Positions 63,852 to 64,000 of a DNA stretch of 64,000 bases are shown piece after piece (within the stretch, counting starts at the first letter, position 1; each line of letters begins with the position of its first letter). The notes under the pieces are model-generated. The model was not told where the DNA came from, made no database searches, and was given only the letters and a program-made list of their open reading frames with translations. The stretch covers positions 18,518,357 through 18,582,356 of the forward strand of contig NC_084710.1 in NCBI RefSeq assembly GCF_033807575.1. Direction: 5' to 3'. This DNA is from Cydia pomonella (Eukaryota > Arthropoda > Insecta > Lepidoptera > Tortricidae). Made by a program: the position numbers and the translations under genes.

Positions 63852-64000
63852 CTTAAGGTGAGATGGCAATCCATCACCCTTGTGAGGCTGGAGGTCGGCG
63901 TTGAGTTCTTCACAAATATATAACACTAACTCCTTTCGTACTCTGTATATATGACGGAACTCTTCGTCCGGCATATCAAAGGGGTTTGCAGCGTCCCTCA
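63852..64000 (-). pseudogene. Transposase exon at the window edge (N-terminal)
   Basis: Open without damage: NPFDMPDEEFRHIYRVRKEL, VLYICEELNADLQPHKGDG, LPSHLK, then donor GTAAAG from 63851. The start codon is outside the window. Confidence 0.8.

Larger units (their letters stand above)
53352..64000. mobile_element. Degenerate PIF/Harbinger DNA transposon (partial)
   Basis: Two convergent multi-exon genes, a Myb/SANT-like protein (53352-59711, plus) and a HARBI1-like DDE transposase (60651 to beyond 64000, minus), are the gene pair that defines animal Harbinger transposons. Both carry disabling changes. Introns hold later insertions: LINEs at 54501-55998 and MITEs at 56219, 56426, 58512, 59262, 61013 and 62399, plus long repeats at 59786 and 61591. 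The left terminus was not found and the right one is outside the window, so the borders given are those of the coding parts. Confidence 0.8.
60651..64000 (-). pseudogene. HARBI1-like: HARBI1-like DDE transposase gene of the Harbinger element
   Basis: Six exons on the minus strand: 64000-63852 (continues outside), 63633-63501, 63273-63074, 62817-62673, 61515-61265, 60807-60651, all with GT/AG borders. Landmarks: NPFDMPDEEFRHIYRVRKEL, LHLLADGNYQHGTGQDHGLS, GLPNILGVVDCTQVKIF (first Asp), VNTRFPGRVHDSFIF (second Asp), GDSGYALEPWLMTPVLNP, NTIKRTNGYLKNVFRCLGHD. HARBI1-type nucleases excise and insert Harbinger elements at TWA sites with a Myb-like partner. The third catalytic residue, Glu in the family's ERxxGxLK motif, is Lys here (codon 61398-61396). 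Other lesions are a TAG at 62727-62725, one extra C near 63139, a frame change near 63525 and a duplicated four-base TACC at 61433-61440. The gene is dead. Confidence 0.85.

Noticed and set aside
53352..64000. Domesticated host HARBI1/NAIF1-like gene pair
   Set aside because: Frameshifts, a nonsense codon and loss of the presumed catalytic residue indicate a decaying transposon; domestication would need intact frames.

Overview
Eukaryotic, AT-rich genomic DNA, most likely from a moth or butterfly (Lepidoptera). The evidence is the repeat content: tRNA-headed SINEs, hairpin MITEs, GGTTCCGTA-ended dispersed elements and Jockey/CR1/RTE-type LINE tails of kinds I know from lepidopteran genomes, together with short exons that carry canonical GT/AG borders. 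There are no bacterial operons, rRNA genes or CRISPR arrays. Most of the window is intergenic or intronic sequence packed with transposable elements. The species and most family assignments rest on recognition by eye, without a database search.

Layout. 0-20 kb: scattered SINEs, foldback MITEs (one has arms of about 206 bp) and decayed LINE 3' ends in otherwise unremarkable sequence. Around 21.1 kb on the minus strand is a likely first coding exon of a secreted protein (ATG, hydrophobic signal peptide, GTGAGT donor). A decayed tandem copy of it lies about 170 bp away. 22.6-25.0 kb: a 5'-truncated LINE on the minus strand with a long open reverse transcriptase. 25-34 kb: mostly unrecognised sequence with MITEs and one LINE 3' end. 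34.27-34.71 kb: a tandem array with a unit of about 107 bp.

34.71-41.69 kb holds the most unusual structure. A tandem array of 120-bp units runs forward for about 11 units, flips at a junction of about 9 bp and runs backward for about 16 units. Both outer edges carry the same non-repetitive sequence in inverted orientation. This is the architecture of a giant foldback transposon. A nearly intact 3.5-kb LINE (ORF1 C-terminus plus complete endonuclease/reverse transcriptase ORF2) sits in the right arm with an ATGAG target-site duplication. The left arm shows a 240-bp dimeric higher-order period and the right arm a 600-bp pentameric one.

42-53 kb: a Helitron-like composite element with a tRNA-like core (a sister copy lies at 7.6-8.0 kb), several MITEs, LINE tails and one candidate host exon near 51.2 kb.

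53.35-64.0 kb: the two genes of a PIF/Harbinger DNA transposon, arranged tail to tail. On the plus strand are the exons of a Myb/SANT-like (zeste/NAIF1-type) DNA-binding protein. On the minus strand are six exons of a HARBI1-like DDE transposase that runs off the right edge. Splice phases fit through both genes, yet both are dead: frameshifts, a nonsense codon, and the presumed catalytic Glu changed to Lys. The element was later invaded by two LINEs and several MITEs. In a live element the Myb-like protein would help bind and import the transposase, which would cut the terminal inverted repeats. The left terminus is not identified and the right one lies outside the window.
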